From assembly GCA_021825785.1 (NCBI GenBank), contig JAKAGP010000118.1, positions 1 to 6,354 of the forward strand: a stretch of DNA of 6,354 bases, given 5' to 3'. The translations under genes and the position numbers were made by a program. Below are positions 1-5,210 of the stretch, in pieces (position 1 is the first letter of the stretch; every line of letters starts with the position of its first letter). The DNA is from Nitrospirota bacterium (GTDB lineage: Bacteria; Nitrospirota; Thermodesulfovibrionia; Thermodesulfovibrionales; JdFR-88). Below the pieces are notes generated by a model. That model saw only the letters and a program-made list of their open reading frames with translations. It made no database searches and was not told where the DNA came from.

Positions 1-685
1 GGCCCGCTATCATGTCTATGTCCACCTCGCCAAAGACCAGCTTCTTGGCCATCGCCACATAAATGTTTCCGGGGCCGACTATCTTGTCAACCTTTCTTAT
101 CGTACGAGTGCCGTAGGCAAAGGCGGCAACGGCCTGCGCCCCGCCGATGGAATAGACCTCACTGATCCCCAGCATTCGGACGGCCGCCATGACGGCCGGA
201 TTGGACAGGCCGCCGGGCGATGGGACGGCAACCGCTATCTCCCTGACGCCGGCCACCTGGGCCGGGATGACGTTCATAAGCACGCTCGAAGGATAAGATG
301 CCTTTCCGCCCGGCACGTAAACACCAACGCGCTCAAGAGGCCTTATCACCTGACCGAGCCTGGCGCCGCCATCCTCGAAAAACCAGGATTTCTGGAGCTG
401 CCTTTCATGAAACGCGCGTATCCGCCCGGCCGAAAATTCAAGCGCCCGGACCAACTCCCTGTCCGCCCCGGCCGCCAGGCGGTCCATAAACCTCCCGGAG
501 GGTTTTATCCTCTCATGGCCGTCCAGCCGGCGAGTGAGTTTTTTCAGCGCCGCATCCCCGTGCCTTTGAACTTCCCCGAGGATCCTGCCGACGTCTGAAA
601 CCACTTTTTCGTCAACGCCACGGCCCCGCTTCCTCAGCCTAAGCAGGAAACCGTCCACCTCTTTTTTTGTCTTCAGAATTTTCAT
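1..685 (-). CDS. hisD: Histidinol dehydrogenase, N-terminal half (partial, runs off left edge)
   Basis: HisD catalyses the last two steps of histidine synthesis in the cytoplasm: the NAD-dependent four-electron oxidation of L-histidinol to L-histidine. The window holds 228 codons; family members are about 430 residues, so roughly half is present. Visible family signatures are FHERQ..SWFFEDG (residues 92-106), RVGVYVPGGKASYPSSVLMN (119-138), GGAQAVAAFAYGT (181-193), VDKIVGPGNIYV (199-210) and FGEVDIDMIAG at the edge (218-228). The catalytic Glu/His pair and the zinc ligands of this family lie further downstream and cannot be checked. The start is the ATG at 685, with GAAAGG five bases upstream and its own promoter at 721-750. 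The frame is open to the edge with no disruption. No hisG lies directly upstream, so the histidine genes are either split or begin here with hisD. The family assignment is secure. Confidence 0.97.
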   Translation of the reverse strand, partial: MKILKTKKEVDGFLLRLRKRGRGVDEKVVSDVGRILGEVQRHGDAALKKLTRRLDGHERIKPSGRFMDRLAAGADRELVRALEFSAGRIRAFHERQLQKSWFFEDGGARLGQVIRPLERVGVYVPGGKASYPSSVLMNVIPAQVAGVREIAVAVPSPGGLSNPAVMAAVRMLGISEVYSIGGAQAVAAFAYGTRTIRKVDKIVGPGNIYVAMAKKLVFGEVDIDMIAG

Positions 686-720
686 TGCGGCCTTTCGGCT
701 TGGAATTTCAGGGTTTTTCC

Positions 721-750
721 ATTATATCCGCTCGCCAGACCCCATGGCAA
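721..750 (-). promoter_or_regulatory. Sigma-70-type promoter for hisD
   Basis: On the minus strand a TTGCCA -35 box (745-750) and a perfect TATAAT -10 box (721-726) are 18 bp apart. Initiation would fall near 714, giving a leader of about 30 nt before the hisD ATG. There is no room for an attenuator or leader peptide. The gap from the ferritin-like stop (812) is about 125 bp, which supports independent transcription of hisD. Confidence 0.7.
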
Positions 751-811
751 GTTTTGGTTGCCCCGCAAATCTGATGCAGGCCCGGTTTTATCCGCGGGCG
801 GAGGAGGTACT

Positions 812-1306
812 TCAAGAGGTCTCATCCATCTTCATGCGCAGGTCCTTCAGGTATTTTATATGTCCTTCCTCCCAGCGCTTAAGCTCGTCCATCAGGACCT
901 TTACCGACGGGTCCTTCGTCTTCTTCCCGATCTCGTCGTAAAAGGCGAACGACCTGGCCTCCATCTTCAGGGCCACGATGAGTGCCCCAAGTTCGTCTAT
1001 GAATGTGTACTCCTGCAGCCAATTCTCGGTCTGCCCCACCGGGATGCCACCTTCGAGCGCCTCGGGCCTTGCCTTCTGCCTGAACTCCTCGAAGCTGGTC
1101 AGCTCCCGGTCCTCCATTATCGCCTGGTAGAGGTACTGGATATAACCCATGTGCTCCCCTTCCCACTGGGCAAGCTCCCGGAAGGCCCGCTTCGTGACCT
1201 CCTCATATGCCGCCCCGGCGGCGCGCTCATAGAACTCGCGGGTGCCCTTCTCCATCGTGTACACCTCGATCATGGCCTCCAGAAGCCCCGTCTTGTCCGT
1301 AAGCAT
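812..1306 (-). CDS. Ferritin-like (rubrerythrin-type) diiron four-helix-bundle protein
   Basis: This is a cytoplasmic four-helix-bundle protein of the ferritin-like superfamily, of the kind that binds a diiron centre and reduces peroxide or handles iron. From the chosen start it has 164 residues. The internal two-fold pattern is clear: an E-x6-Y motif (E19/Y26) and WEGEH (E49, H52) in the first helix pair, and E-x6-Y (E116/Y123) and WEEGH (E146, H149) in the second. These are the expected iron-ligand positions. There are no cysteines, so the rubredoxin-like tail of true rubrerythrin is absent. An ORF open to 1366 would add 20 residues, but the ATG at 1306 is preferred because AAGGAGGG sits five bases upstream and family similarity begins just after it. 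It diverges from the YceI-family gene. The exact reaction is unknown; the fold assignment is strong. Confidence 0.85.
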   Translation of the reverse strand: MLTDKTGLLEAMIEVYTMEKGTREFYERAAGAAYEEVTKRAFRELAQWEGEHMGYIQYLYQAIMEDRELTSFEEFRQKARPEALEGGIPVGQTENWLQEYTFIDELGALIVALKMEARSFAFYDEIGKKTKDPSVKVLMDELKRWEEGHIKYLKDLRMKMDETS

Positions 1307-1352
1307 TTCGGCCCTCCTTCGCCTGTCTTGTCTGTGAACATTTTGCCCTCCC
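1286..1352 (-). repeat. Imperfect tandem duplication of the ribosome-binding site and start codon
   Basis: The real start (AAGGAGGG, five bases, ATG at 1306, then CTTACGGACAAGACGGG) is preceded 35 bases upstream by a near copy (GGGAGGG, four bases, ATG at 1341, then TTCACAGACAAGACAGG). The 20 bases from each ATG match at 16 positions. The offset is not a multiple of three, so the upstream copy opens a different frame. It would encode a 23-residue peptide beginning MFTDKTG that stops at 1270, overlapping the start of the main gene, which begins MLTDKTG. This looks like a local duplication and could act as an overlapping upstream reading frame. Confidence 0.7.
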
Positions 1353-1386
1353 AAAGAGACTTTCACTTTCCCTGCGGCCAGTAAAA

Positions 1387-1415
1387 ATTATATCCCGGCA
1401 AAACTCCCTTGTCTA
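1387..1415 (-). promoter_or_regulatory. Promoter for the ferritin-like gene
   Basis: On the minus strand a TAGACA -35 box (1410-1415) is 17 bp from a perfect TATAAT -10 box (1387-1392). Initiation near 1380 would give a leader of about 75 nt that carries both copies of the duplicated ribosome-binding site and ATG. The -35 box occupies nearly the same bases as the -35 of the divergent YceI-family promoter. Confidence 0.7.
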
Positions 1416-1436
1416 ACCGCGCAAAGCTGATATACT
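1409..1436 (+). promoter_or_regulatory. Promoter for the YceI-family gene
   Basis: On the plus strand TTGTCT (1409-1414) and TATACT (1431-1436) are separated by 16 bp. Initiation near 1443 leaves a leader of about 34 nt before the ATG at 1477. The -35 box overlaps that of the divergent ferritin-like gene by five bases, so two RNA polymerases could not easily occupy both promoters at once. Confidence 0.6.
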
Positions 1437-1476
1437 TTGAATCAAATGCCGTAAACATGAGACGGAGGCAGGTAGC

Positions 1477-2013
1477 ATGTCCAGGTGGGTAATAGATTCC
1501 GATCATTCGATTGCGGCCTTTTCGATCAAATACCTGATGCTGGCAAACATCAGGGGTATCATGAGCGGGATGACCGGCGCGATATCCTTCGACCCCGCGG
1601 ACCCCGGCGGCCTTTCCGTCCAGGCGGAGATAGACGTCTCGACCGTGCAGACAGGTGTTAAAAAAAGGGACGAGCACCTGCTTGCTCCCGATTTCCTTGA
1701 CGCTGCCAGGCACCCAAAGATCGTCTTCAAAAGCACCAAGGCCGAACCGCTGGGGGGCAACCGCATCCGCGTAACGGGGGAGCTGACGCTGCACGGCGTG
1801 ACACGTCCGGTCACTGTCTGGAGCGAGTATTCGGGACCGGTCAAATTGCCGGAATCCATCGGCGGAGAAACGAGTCTCGGTTTTACAGGGGCGGCCGTGA
1901 TAAACCGGGAGGATTTCGGTATGACCTGGGGGAACCTGCCGGTTAATGGCGGCCTGATGGCGGCAAAGGAAGTCTCAATTACACTCGATATCGAGACAGA
2001 TATGGAGAGTTAG
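1477..2013 (+). CDS. YceI-family lipocalin-like barrel protein, cytoplasmic form
   Basis: YceI-family proteins are small antiparallel beta-barrels that bind long isoprenoid or other amphiphilic ligands; most of their cellular roles are unsettled. This one has 178 residues, the usual length for a member without a leader. Visible family features are the N-terminal WVIDSDHSIAAFSIKYL, the central DFLDAARHPKIVFKST, VTGELTLHGVTRPVTV, and the late INREDFGMTWG. There is no signal peptide, so it should stay in the cytoplasm, unlike periplasmic E. coli YceI. The start at 1477 has GGAGG eight bases upstream. It diverges from the ferritin-like gene, sharing its control region, which hints at joint regulation in oxidative or metal stress; that link is inference. 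Its stop codon is one base from the convergent tatA stop. Confidence 0.93.
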   Translation: MSRWVIDSDHSIAAFSIKYLMLANIRGIMSGMTGAISFDPADPGGLSVQAEIDVSTVQTGVKKRDEHLLAPDFLDAARHPKIVFKSTKAEPLGGNRIRVTGELTLHGVTRPVTVWSEYSGPVKLPESIGGETSLGFTGAAVINREDFGMTWGNLPVNGGLMAAKEVSITLDIETDMES

Positions 2014-2014
2014 C

Positions 2015-2215
2015 TTACTTCTTTTCCTCTGTCTTCTTGTCTTCCGGCTCGGGTTTGAGCTCGATTTCGTCCTTGCCCTGCAAGGCCTTCTTGAAATCCC
2101 TGATGCTCTTGCCGAGCCCCGCCCCGATCTGCGGCAACTTACCCGGACCGAAGATCAGAAGCACTATCAGCAGCACCAGAATCAGATGCACCGGCTGGAA
2201 CAGGCCTTCAAACAT
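2015..2215 (-). CDS. tatA: Twin-arginine translocase subunit TatA
   Basis: TatA is the pore-forming subunit of the Tat system, which exports folded proteins carrying twin-arginine signal peptides across the inner membrane. The 66-residue protein shows the standard layout: one N-terminal membrane helix (about residues 9-22, HLILVLLIVLLIF), the hinge FGPGKLPQIG (22-31), an amphipathic helix (GLGKSIRDFKKAL, 33-45) and a highly charged, unstructured tail. The short length and the FKKA motif favour TatA over TatB. AAGGAGG lies five bases before the ATG. tatC and tatB are not in this window, so it is a stand-alone tatA with its own promoter (2282-2309). It converges tail to tail with the YceI-family gene. 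Assignment is secure; a TatE-like accessory role cannot be excluded. Confidence 0.95.
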   Translation of the reverse strand: MFEGLFQPVHLILVLLIVLLIFGPGKLPQIGAGLGKSIRDFKKALQGKDEIELKPEPEDKKTEEKK

Positions 2216-2281
2216 GCGCGCCTCCTTCCCTATTCCCTGGCGTTTTGAACTAAAGTCTTATTAAAAAGACCCCCACGCCTT

Positions 2282-2309
2282 ATTATAAACCCTTTCAGGC
2301 AATAAACAA
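2282..2309 (-). promoter_or_regulatory. Promoter for tatA
   Basis: On the minus strand TTGTTT (2304-2309) is 16 bp from a perfect TATAAT (2282-2287). Initiation near 2275 gives a leader of about 60 nt. A CCCTTT/AAAGGG inverted repeat overlaps this area on the same strand and could weakly terminate the upstream barrel gene, but it lacks a proper U-tract. Confidence 0.55.
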
Positions 2310-2345
2310 AAGGGCTGGAAGAACGATAGGACAAAAGGCCGGAAA

Positions 2346-3197
2346 TTAAAAATTCACCCCCGCGCCCGCGTCTGCGCCATATATGTCCGTCCTGCTGTCA
2401 GGCTCCATGACGGGTGTCGGCGTCCCGGCCAGGTTTATCGTCACCGGCTCACTGGCCCCGATTGCCCAGTACTGGTAATACGGGGTAAGGAAGAGGAAGG
2501 CCCTGCGTGAATTCGCCCGATTTCTGCAAAAATCATAAGTGAAGGGCAGCCGGACCTCAAACCCCACTCTCTTTTTCAGATTTCCAGAAAACTCGGGCGC
2601 CTGCCCGGCGAAATTAGTAGCCAGCTTCATGTCAAAAGGAATATGGGCCGCAACATCCAGCCCGAAAGTCGACCTGTCGATCCTCCAGACATAATTTATG
2701 CCTATGGCCGCGAAATACCAGGAATATTTCTCGATATAATTCGGGGGCTCGTCCATTCCCCTGTGCCAGAGCCTGTAGCCGATACCCACATACGGCGTCA
2801 GCGTGCTGGTCTTGACATTCAGGGCCTTGAAGCCGATGTCGCCTTCATACAGGTTGATCCTTTCATGGTTGGAGGCCTTGACTGGCGTGCCGTCCCATAA
2901 TGCGCCGTCATATGTCGAATTATGCGTCCAGGAGTAATCCGCGGCGAACCTCGTCCAGACGAGCCCGCTTTCAAACCTTATCTCCGCGTCGATGCCGTTT
3001 AAGTAGCCGTAATCACGGTCAATGGCCCCCCTGTATTCAGCCGTTTCCTTGTAATCGATATAACTCGCGTTATAGCCCACCATCATGGTAAAACCCAGAT
3101 TGCCGGAGCCCGGATTCAGGGAGCCGGCCGCCTGCGCCGCGCCGGCCCCCATAAACGACAGGACCGCCGCCGCTGCCAAAACCCGCATCAGTTTCAC
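2346..3197 (-). CDS. Predicted outer-membrane beta-barrel protein, paralogue 1
   Basis: I do not recognise a named family. The 283-residue product starts with a classic Sec signal peptide (MKLMR, a hydrophobic alanine-rich core, likely cleavage after AQA at residue 23). After that come many short alternating hydrophobic/polar, aromatic-rich strands (for example YIEKYSWYFAAIGINYVW and FLFLTPYYQYWAIGA), and the protein ends in GVNF. A C-terminal phenylalanine on a strand is the usual BAM-complex signal, so an outer-membrane barrel is the best reading. The GTG at 3197 is chosen over the TTG at 3230: AGAGGA lies nine bases before it, and paralogue 2 begins with the same GTG-AAA-xTG-ATG arrangement. 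It is a tandem duplicate of the gene at 3561-4415, with conserved motifs DRDYGYLNG, ERIxLYEGDIG and EPDSRTDxYGAD. Function is unknown; it has its own promoter (3273-3301). Confidence 0.85.
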   Translation of the reverse strand: MKLMRVLAAAAVLSFMGAGAAQAAGSLNPGSGNLGFTMMVGYNASYIDYKETAEYRGAIDRDYGYLNGIDAEIRFESGLVWTRFAADYSWTHNSTYDGALWDGTPVKASNHERINLYEGDIGFKALNVKTSTLTPYVGIGYRLWHRGMDEPPNYIEKYSWYFAAIGINYVWRIDRSTFGLDVAAHIPFDMKLATNFAGQAPEFSGNLKKRVGFEVRLPFTYDFCRNRANSRRAFLFLTPYYQYWAIGASEPVTINLAGTPTPVMEPDSRTDIYGADAGAGVNF

Positions 3198-3272
3198 AAG
3201 TTTAAATCCTCTTTCGTCCGGTCCCCGCAACTGATTTGACCCTGCTTATCTTAATCGGCCATTTGGCTGCCT

Positions 3273-3301
3273 ATCTTAAACAACAGGGCTTGAATTTTCA
3301 A
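3273..3301 (-). promoter_or_regulatory. Promoter for barrel paralogue 1
   Basis: On the minus strand TTGAAA (3296-3301) and TAAGAT (3273-3278) are 17 bp apart. The -35 and early spacer form an interrupted inverted repeat (CTTGAA, two bases, TTCAAG). Spacing and sequence match the promoter of paralogue 2 almost base for base, including GTGAAAATTT just upstream of the -35, so the promoter was duplicated with the gene. Leader length to the GTG is about 70 nt. Confidence 0.65.
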
Positions 3302-3345
3302 GAAATTTTCACCTTTATTACTGAATTACAAACTCTTTTGAGCAG

Positions 3346-3524
3346 AGAACCTATCTCAAAATTGATTTTGAAGCGAAAGAGAGTGGAAATCGAGGCAGAC
3401 AAGGAGAAAAGGGAAAATCGCCCGGAGGCGCAACAACGTTGCGTTGAGGACGATTTTCTCTTGGCGACGCCGTATGCCACGATTTCAGCCTCTTGCAGCC
3501 AGAAGCGATTTTGAGATAGGTTCT
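3346..3524. repeat. MITE-like palindromic element (179 bp) between the two barrel genes
   Basis: The ends are 17-bp perfect inverted repeats: AGAACCTATCTCAAAAT at 3346-3362 and its complement at 3508-3524. Further inverted pairs nest inside with almost the same centre (about 3435-3436): GAAATCG/CGATTTC (3386-3392, 3480-3486), GAAAATCG/CGATTTTC (3413-3420, 3451-3458) and CGCAAC/GTTGCG (3429-3434, 3438-3443). The whole element can fold as one long imperfect hairpin. The flanks carry AGCAG on both sides (3341-3345, 3526-3530), or 7 bp with one mismatch if the right end is set at 3523, consistent with a target-site duplication. No protein is encoded, so a non-autonomous transposon remnant is the best reading. 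Copy number in the genome is unknown. Confidence 0.75.
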
Positions 3525-3560
3525 AAGCAGGGGGATGGAATAATAGCGGGGGATCAGAAA

Positions 3561-4415
3561 TTAAAAATTCACCCCCAGGCCCATATCGGCCCCGTATAAA
3601 TCGGTCCTGCTGTCGGGCTCGTAGTCGACTTCCCGGGGGGCCACGTCTCCTGTCAGCGCCATCGGGGCGCTGGCCCCGATCGGCCAGTACTGATAATAGG
3701 GTGTCATGAAAATGAATATCTTATCCGGACTTGCAAGCCTCCTGTAAATATTATAGGTAAACGGCAACCGGGCTTCAAACCCCACTCTCTTTTTCAGCTT
3801 GAATGTGGTCTCGTCAAACAACCCGGCCTTGTTGGTGGTCATCCTCATATTGAAGGGGATATGGACGGCTATGTCCGCCCCTACCGTAAGCCTGCCTACC
3901 CTCCAGACATAATTGAGCCCTATCGCGCCGAAGTACCAGGAATATTTTTCAATATAATCCGGCAGGATATCGGCTCCCCTCCACCATATTCTGCGGCCGA
4001 CGCCCAGATAGGGCGCAAGGGTGCTGGTTCCGGCGTTTAAAACCTTGGCGCCGATGTCGCCTTCGTACAGGCTGATCCTCTCCCTGGTTGAAAATTTCGA
4101 CGGCGTCCCGTCCAGCAATGCCCCGTCGTATGTCGCGTTGTTTGTCCAGGAACGATCAGCGGTCAGCCTCGTCCATACAATCCTGCCTTCAAACCTCGCC
4201 TCGCCATAGAGGCCATTCAGGTAGCCGTAATCCCGGTCCAGGACGGCGCCGTTCATATCCCTCTCTTCATAGTCGAGGTAACTGGCGTCATAGCCCGCCA
4301 TCAGGGTAAAGCCCAGGTCGCCGGAGCCGGGATTAAAAGACCCCGCGGCGTGCGCCAGTCCCGCGCCCATAAGCGACAGGACCGCCGCCGCCGCAAAAAC
4401 CCGCATCAATTTCAC
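3561..4415 (-). CDS. Predicted outer-membrane beta-barrel protein, paralogue 2
   Basis: This 284-residue protein is the tandem paralogue of the product at 2346-3197; by eye well over half of the aligned positions are identical. It has the same Sec signal peptide (cleavage likely after AHA, residue 23), the same run of aromatic-rich amphipathic strands, the shared blocks DRDYGYLNGL, TYDGALLDGTP, YEGDIGAKVLN, YIEKYSWYFGAIGLNYVWR and EPDSRTDLYGAD, and the same C-terminal GVNF. Divergence is greatest in segments likely to be loops, for example after SYLDYEE and between TNKAG and LKKRVGF. The start is taken as the GTG at 4415 by analogy with the paralogue. The ATG at 4406 is a real alternative, because GGTGA lies five bases before it and no good ribosome-binding site precedes the GTG. 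Function and family are unknown; an outer-membrane location is inferred. Confidence 0.83.
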   Translation of the reverse strand: MKLMRVFAAAAVLSLMGAGLAHAAGSFNPGSGDLGFTLMAGYDASYLDYEERDMNGAVLDRDYGYLNGLYGEARFEGRIVWTRLTADRSWTNNATYDGALLDGTPSKFSTRERISLYEGDIGAKVLNAGTSTLAPYLGVGRRIWWRGADILPDYIEKYSWYFGAIGLNYVWRVGRLTVGADIAVHIPFNMRMTTNKAGLFDETTFKLKKRVGFEARLPFTYNIYRRLASPDKIFIFMTPYYQYWPIGASAPMALTGDVAPREVDYEPDSRTDLYGADMGLGVNF

Positions 4416-4435
4416 CAGATTACACCATAGTCCCG

Positions 4436-4451
4436 GCCGCCCCGGGGCGGC
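4436..4451. repeat. Perfect 16-bp GC palindrome in the leader of barrel paralogue 2
   Basis: GCCGCCCCGGGGCGGC reads the same on both strands. It lies between the promoter -10 (4482-4487) and the GTG (4415), so it is transcribed and could form a six-pair hairpin with a CCGG loop about 20 nt before the start codon. The equivalent leader of paralogue 1 has nothing like it, so it appeared after the duplication or was lost from one copy. Confidence 0.6.
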
Positions 4452-4481
4452 TCCCTCAATACTGCTGCCATTCAGGCGATT

Positions 4482-4510
4482 ATCTTAAATAATAGAGCTT
4501 GAATTGTCAA
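4482..4510 (-). promoter_or_regulatory. Promoter for barrel paralogue 2
   Basis: On the minus strand a consensus TTGACA (4505-4510) is 17 bp from TAAGAT (4482-4487). Initiation near 4475 gives a leader of about 60 nt that contains the 16-bp palindrome. It is homologous to the promoter of paralogue 1, where the -35 is the weaker TTGAAA. Confidence 0.7.
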
Positions 4511-4527
4511 AAATTTTCACTTATACT
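4499..4527 (+). promoter_or_regulatory. Promoter for the 86-residue unknown gene
   Basis: On the plus strand TTGAAT (4499-4504) and TATACT (4522-4527) are 17 bp apart. Its -35 box directly abuts the -35 box of the divergent barrel promoter (4505-4510), so the two promoters are interlocked back to back. The leader to the ATG at 4620 would be about 85 nt. Confidence 0.6.
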
Positions 4528-4619
4528 CCTTGCAGAAGGAAAGGGGGCAGCGGCACAACGGGGCAACGGGAAAAAAACTTTTGCAGTGAAACCCAGAAAT
4601 CTTCAAAGAAGGAGGGCTT

Positions 4620-4880
4620 ATGAAGATCGATGTCAACGAGTACCGTCAAAAGTATCTGAGGGAAGTAGAGGAGCGCATCACGGCCAAGAAAGACAAAATC
4701 CTGAATTTCACCACGCGGAACCTCCACGATGCCGTCATGACGGAACTGAACCGTGCCGATGAAGACACATGGCTCGTCGAAATTCCGGACGACAGGGAAA
4801 CGGCCCTTAAGGAAGCCGAAGCCCGCATGATCCATACAATGGAAGAAAACGTCGATCTCGGGGTGGGCCAGACCTGGTAG
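4620..4880 (+). CDS. Small hypothetical protein, 86 residues
   Basis: I do not recognise the family. The start is convincing: AAGGAGGG at 4609-4616 ends three bases before the ATG, and a good promoter lies at 4499-4527. The product is soluble, highly charged, without cysteine, signal peptide or membrane segment. Residues 1-50 look like a long amphipathic helix with alternating acidic and basic residues (YRQKYLREVEERITAKKDK). A short WLVEIPDD segment (51-58) and a second helix (59-76) follow, ending in GVGQTW. Such a shape could mediate protein-protein contacts, but no function can be named. It diverges from barrel paralogue 2 with interlocked promoters. Downstream is a gene-free stretch, so it appears to be a single-gene unit; no clear terminator follows its stop. 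Confidence 0.75.
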   Translation: MKIDVNEYRQKYLREVEERITAKKDKILNFTTRNLHDAVMTELNRADEDTWLVEIPDDRETALKEAEARMIHTMEENVDLGVGQTW

Positions 4881-5173
4881 GGCCGCTTTTTTGCCCCTGA
4901 CAGGAGAGGTCTTGACAATGCGCTTGACGGTAATGCATCTGTTTGACTATGCAGGCCGGGCAGATGGCAGATTGAGCGGCATGGCTTATTTTCGTGGCCG
5001 ATGCCGGCGAAGCGAAACGGCCGCATCTCCGGCTGTCTGAGCCGAAGGGGCCAGCCCCGAAGGCGAGTTTCGGAGATGCAGCGGAGCGAGGCCATGCAGC
5101 GGCAGAAAAAAGCCCAAAAAAGCGAAATCGCCATCGTCCGGCAAACTGAGGCGCTAGCCGCTTGACAATAGTC
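4881..5173. other. Gene-free stretch with repeat-like, potentially structured DNA
   Basis: No convincing gene lies here. The stretch holds an inverted repeat GCATCTCCG (5023-5031) / CGGAGATGC (5071-5079) enclosing a second palindrome, GGGGC-CA-GCCCC (5047-5058), flanked by symmetric GAA and GCC/GGC. There is also a direct repeat ATGCAGCGG (5076-5084, 5094-5102). TTGACA-like motifs border it: CTTGACAAT occurs at 4911-4919 and again at 5161-5169. The pattern resembles REP/BIME-type intergenic repeats or a structured RNA, but neither can be shown from one copy. Confidence 0.45.
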
Positions 5174-5207
5174 TTGACAAGGGGCGGACCATGTGATAGA
5201 AGATAAT
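5174..5207 (+). promoter_or_regulatory. Promoter-like region just upstream of the riboswitch
   Basis: A consensus TTGACA (5174-5179) is followed by TGTGATAGA (extended -10-like, hexamer 5195-5200, spacer 15) and by GATAAT (5202-5207, spacer 22). Neither spacing is ideal, so the exact -10 is uncertain. A second TTGACA lies 12 bp upstream (5162-5167). Initiation from here would place the RNA 5' end at or just before the aptamer closing stem, which is why I read it as the riboswitch promoter. Confidence 0.45.
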
Positions 5208-5210
5208 TAA

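Noticed and set aside
1307..1366. Extended N-terminus of the ferritin-like protein (20 extra residues)
   Set aside because: The extension is translation of the duplicated ribosome-binding-site region; the ATG at 1306 has the ideal AAGGAGGG spacing and begins the family-like sequence.
1984..1995. A perfect 12-bp palindrome, CTCGATATCGAG, near the end of the YceI-family gene
   Set aside because: It lies in coding sequence, is short, and has no neighbouring promoter or U-tract; probably chance.
2270..2325. A possible terminator (CCCTTT/AAAGGG) after barrel paralogue 1
   Set aside because: The stem is AT-rich with a 13-base loop and no U-run, and it overlaps the tatA promoter.
3198..3230. TTG start for barrel paralogue 1 adding 11 residues
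   Set aside because: The extra residues precede a perfect signal peptide, lack a match in paralogue 2, and the ribosome-binding site (AGAGGA) lies inside them, pointing to the GTG at 3197.
3236..3514. A 92-residue plus-strand frame between the barrel genes
   Set aside because: It starts in the leader of paralogue 1, crosses that promoter in antisense and then runs through most of the palindromic element; it has no ribosome-binding site or family resemblance.
4918..5040. A 40-residue reading frame (starts MRLTVMHLF) 37 bases after the 86-residue gene, with an AGGAG-like stretch upstream
   Set aside because: The ribosome-binding site is 11 bases away, the product resembles nothing known, and the 3' end runs into the inverted-repeat DNA, so I regard it as chance or a broken remnant.
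5001..5165. A 54-residue very basic reading frame across the structured stretch
   Set aside because: There is no ribosome-binding site, the composition is extreme, and it is made largely of the repeat elements; it ends inside the TTGACA motif.
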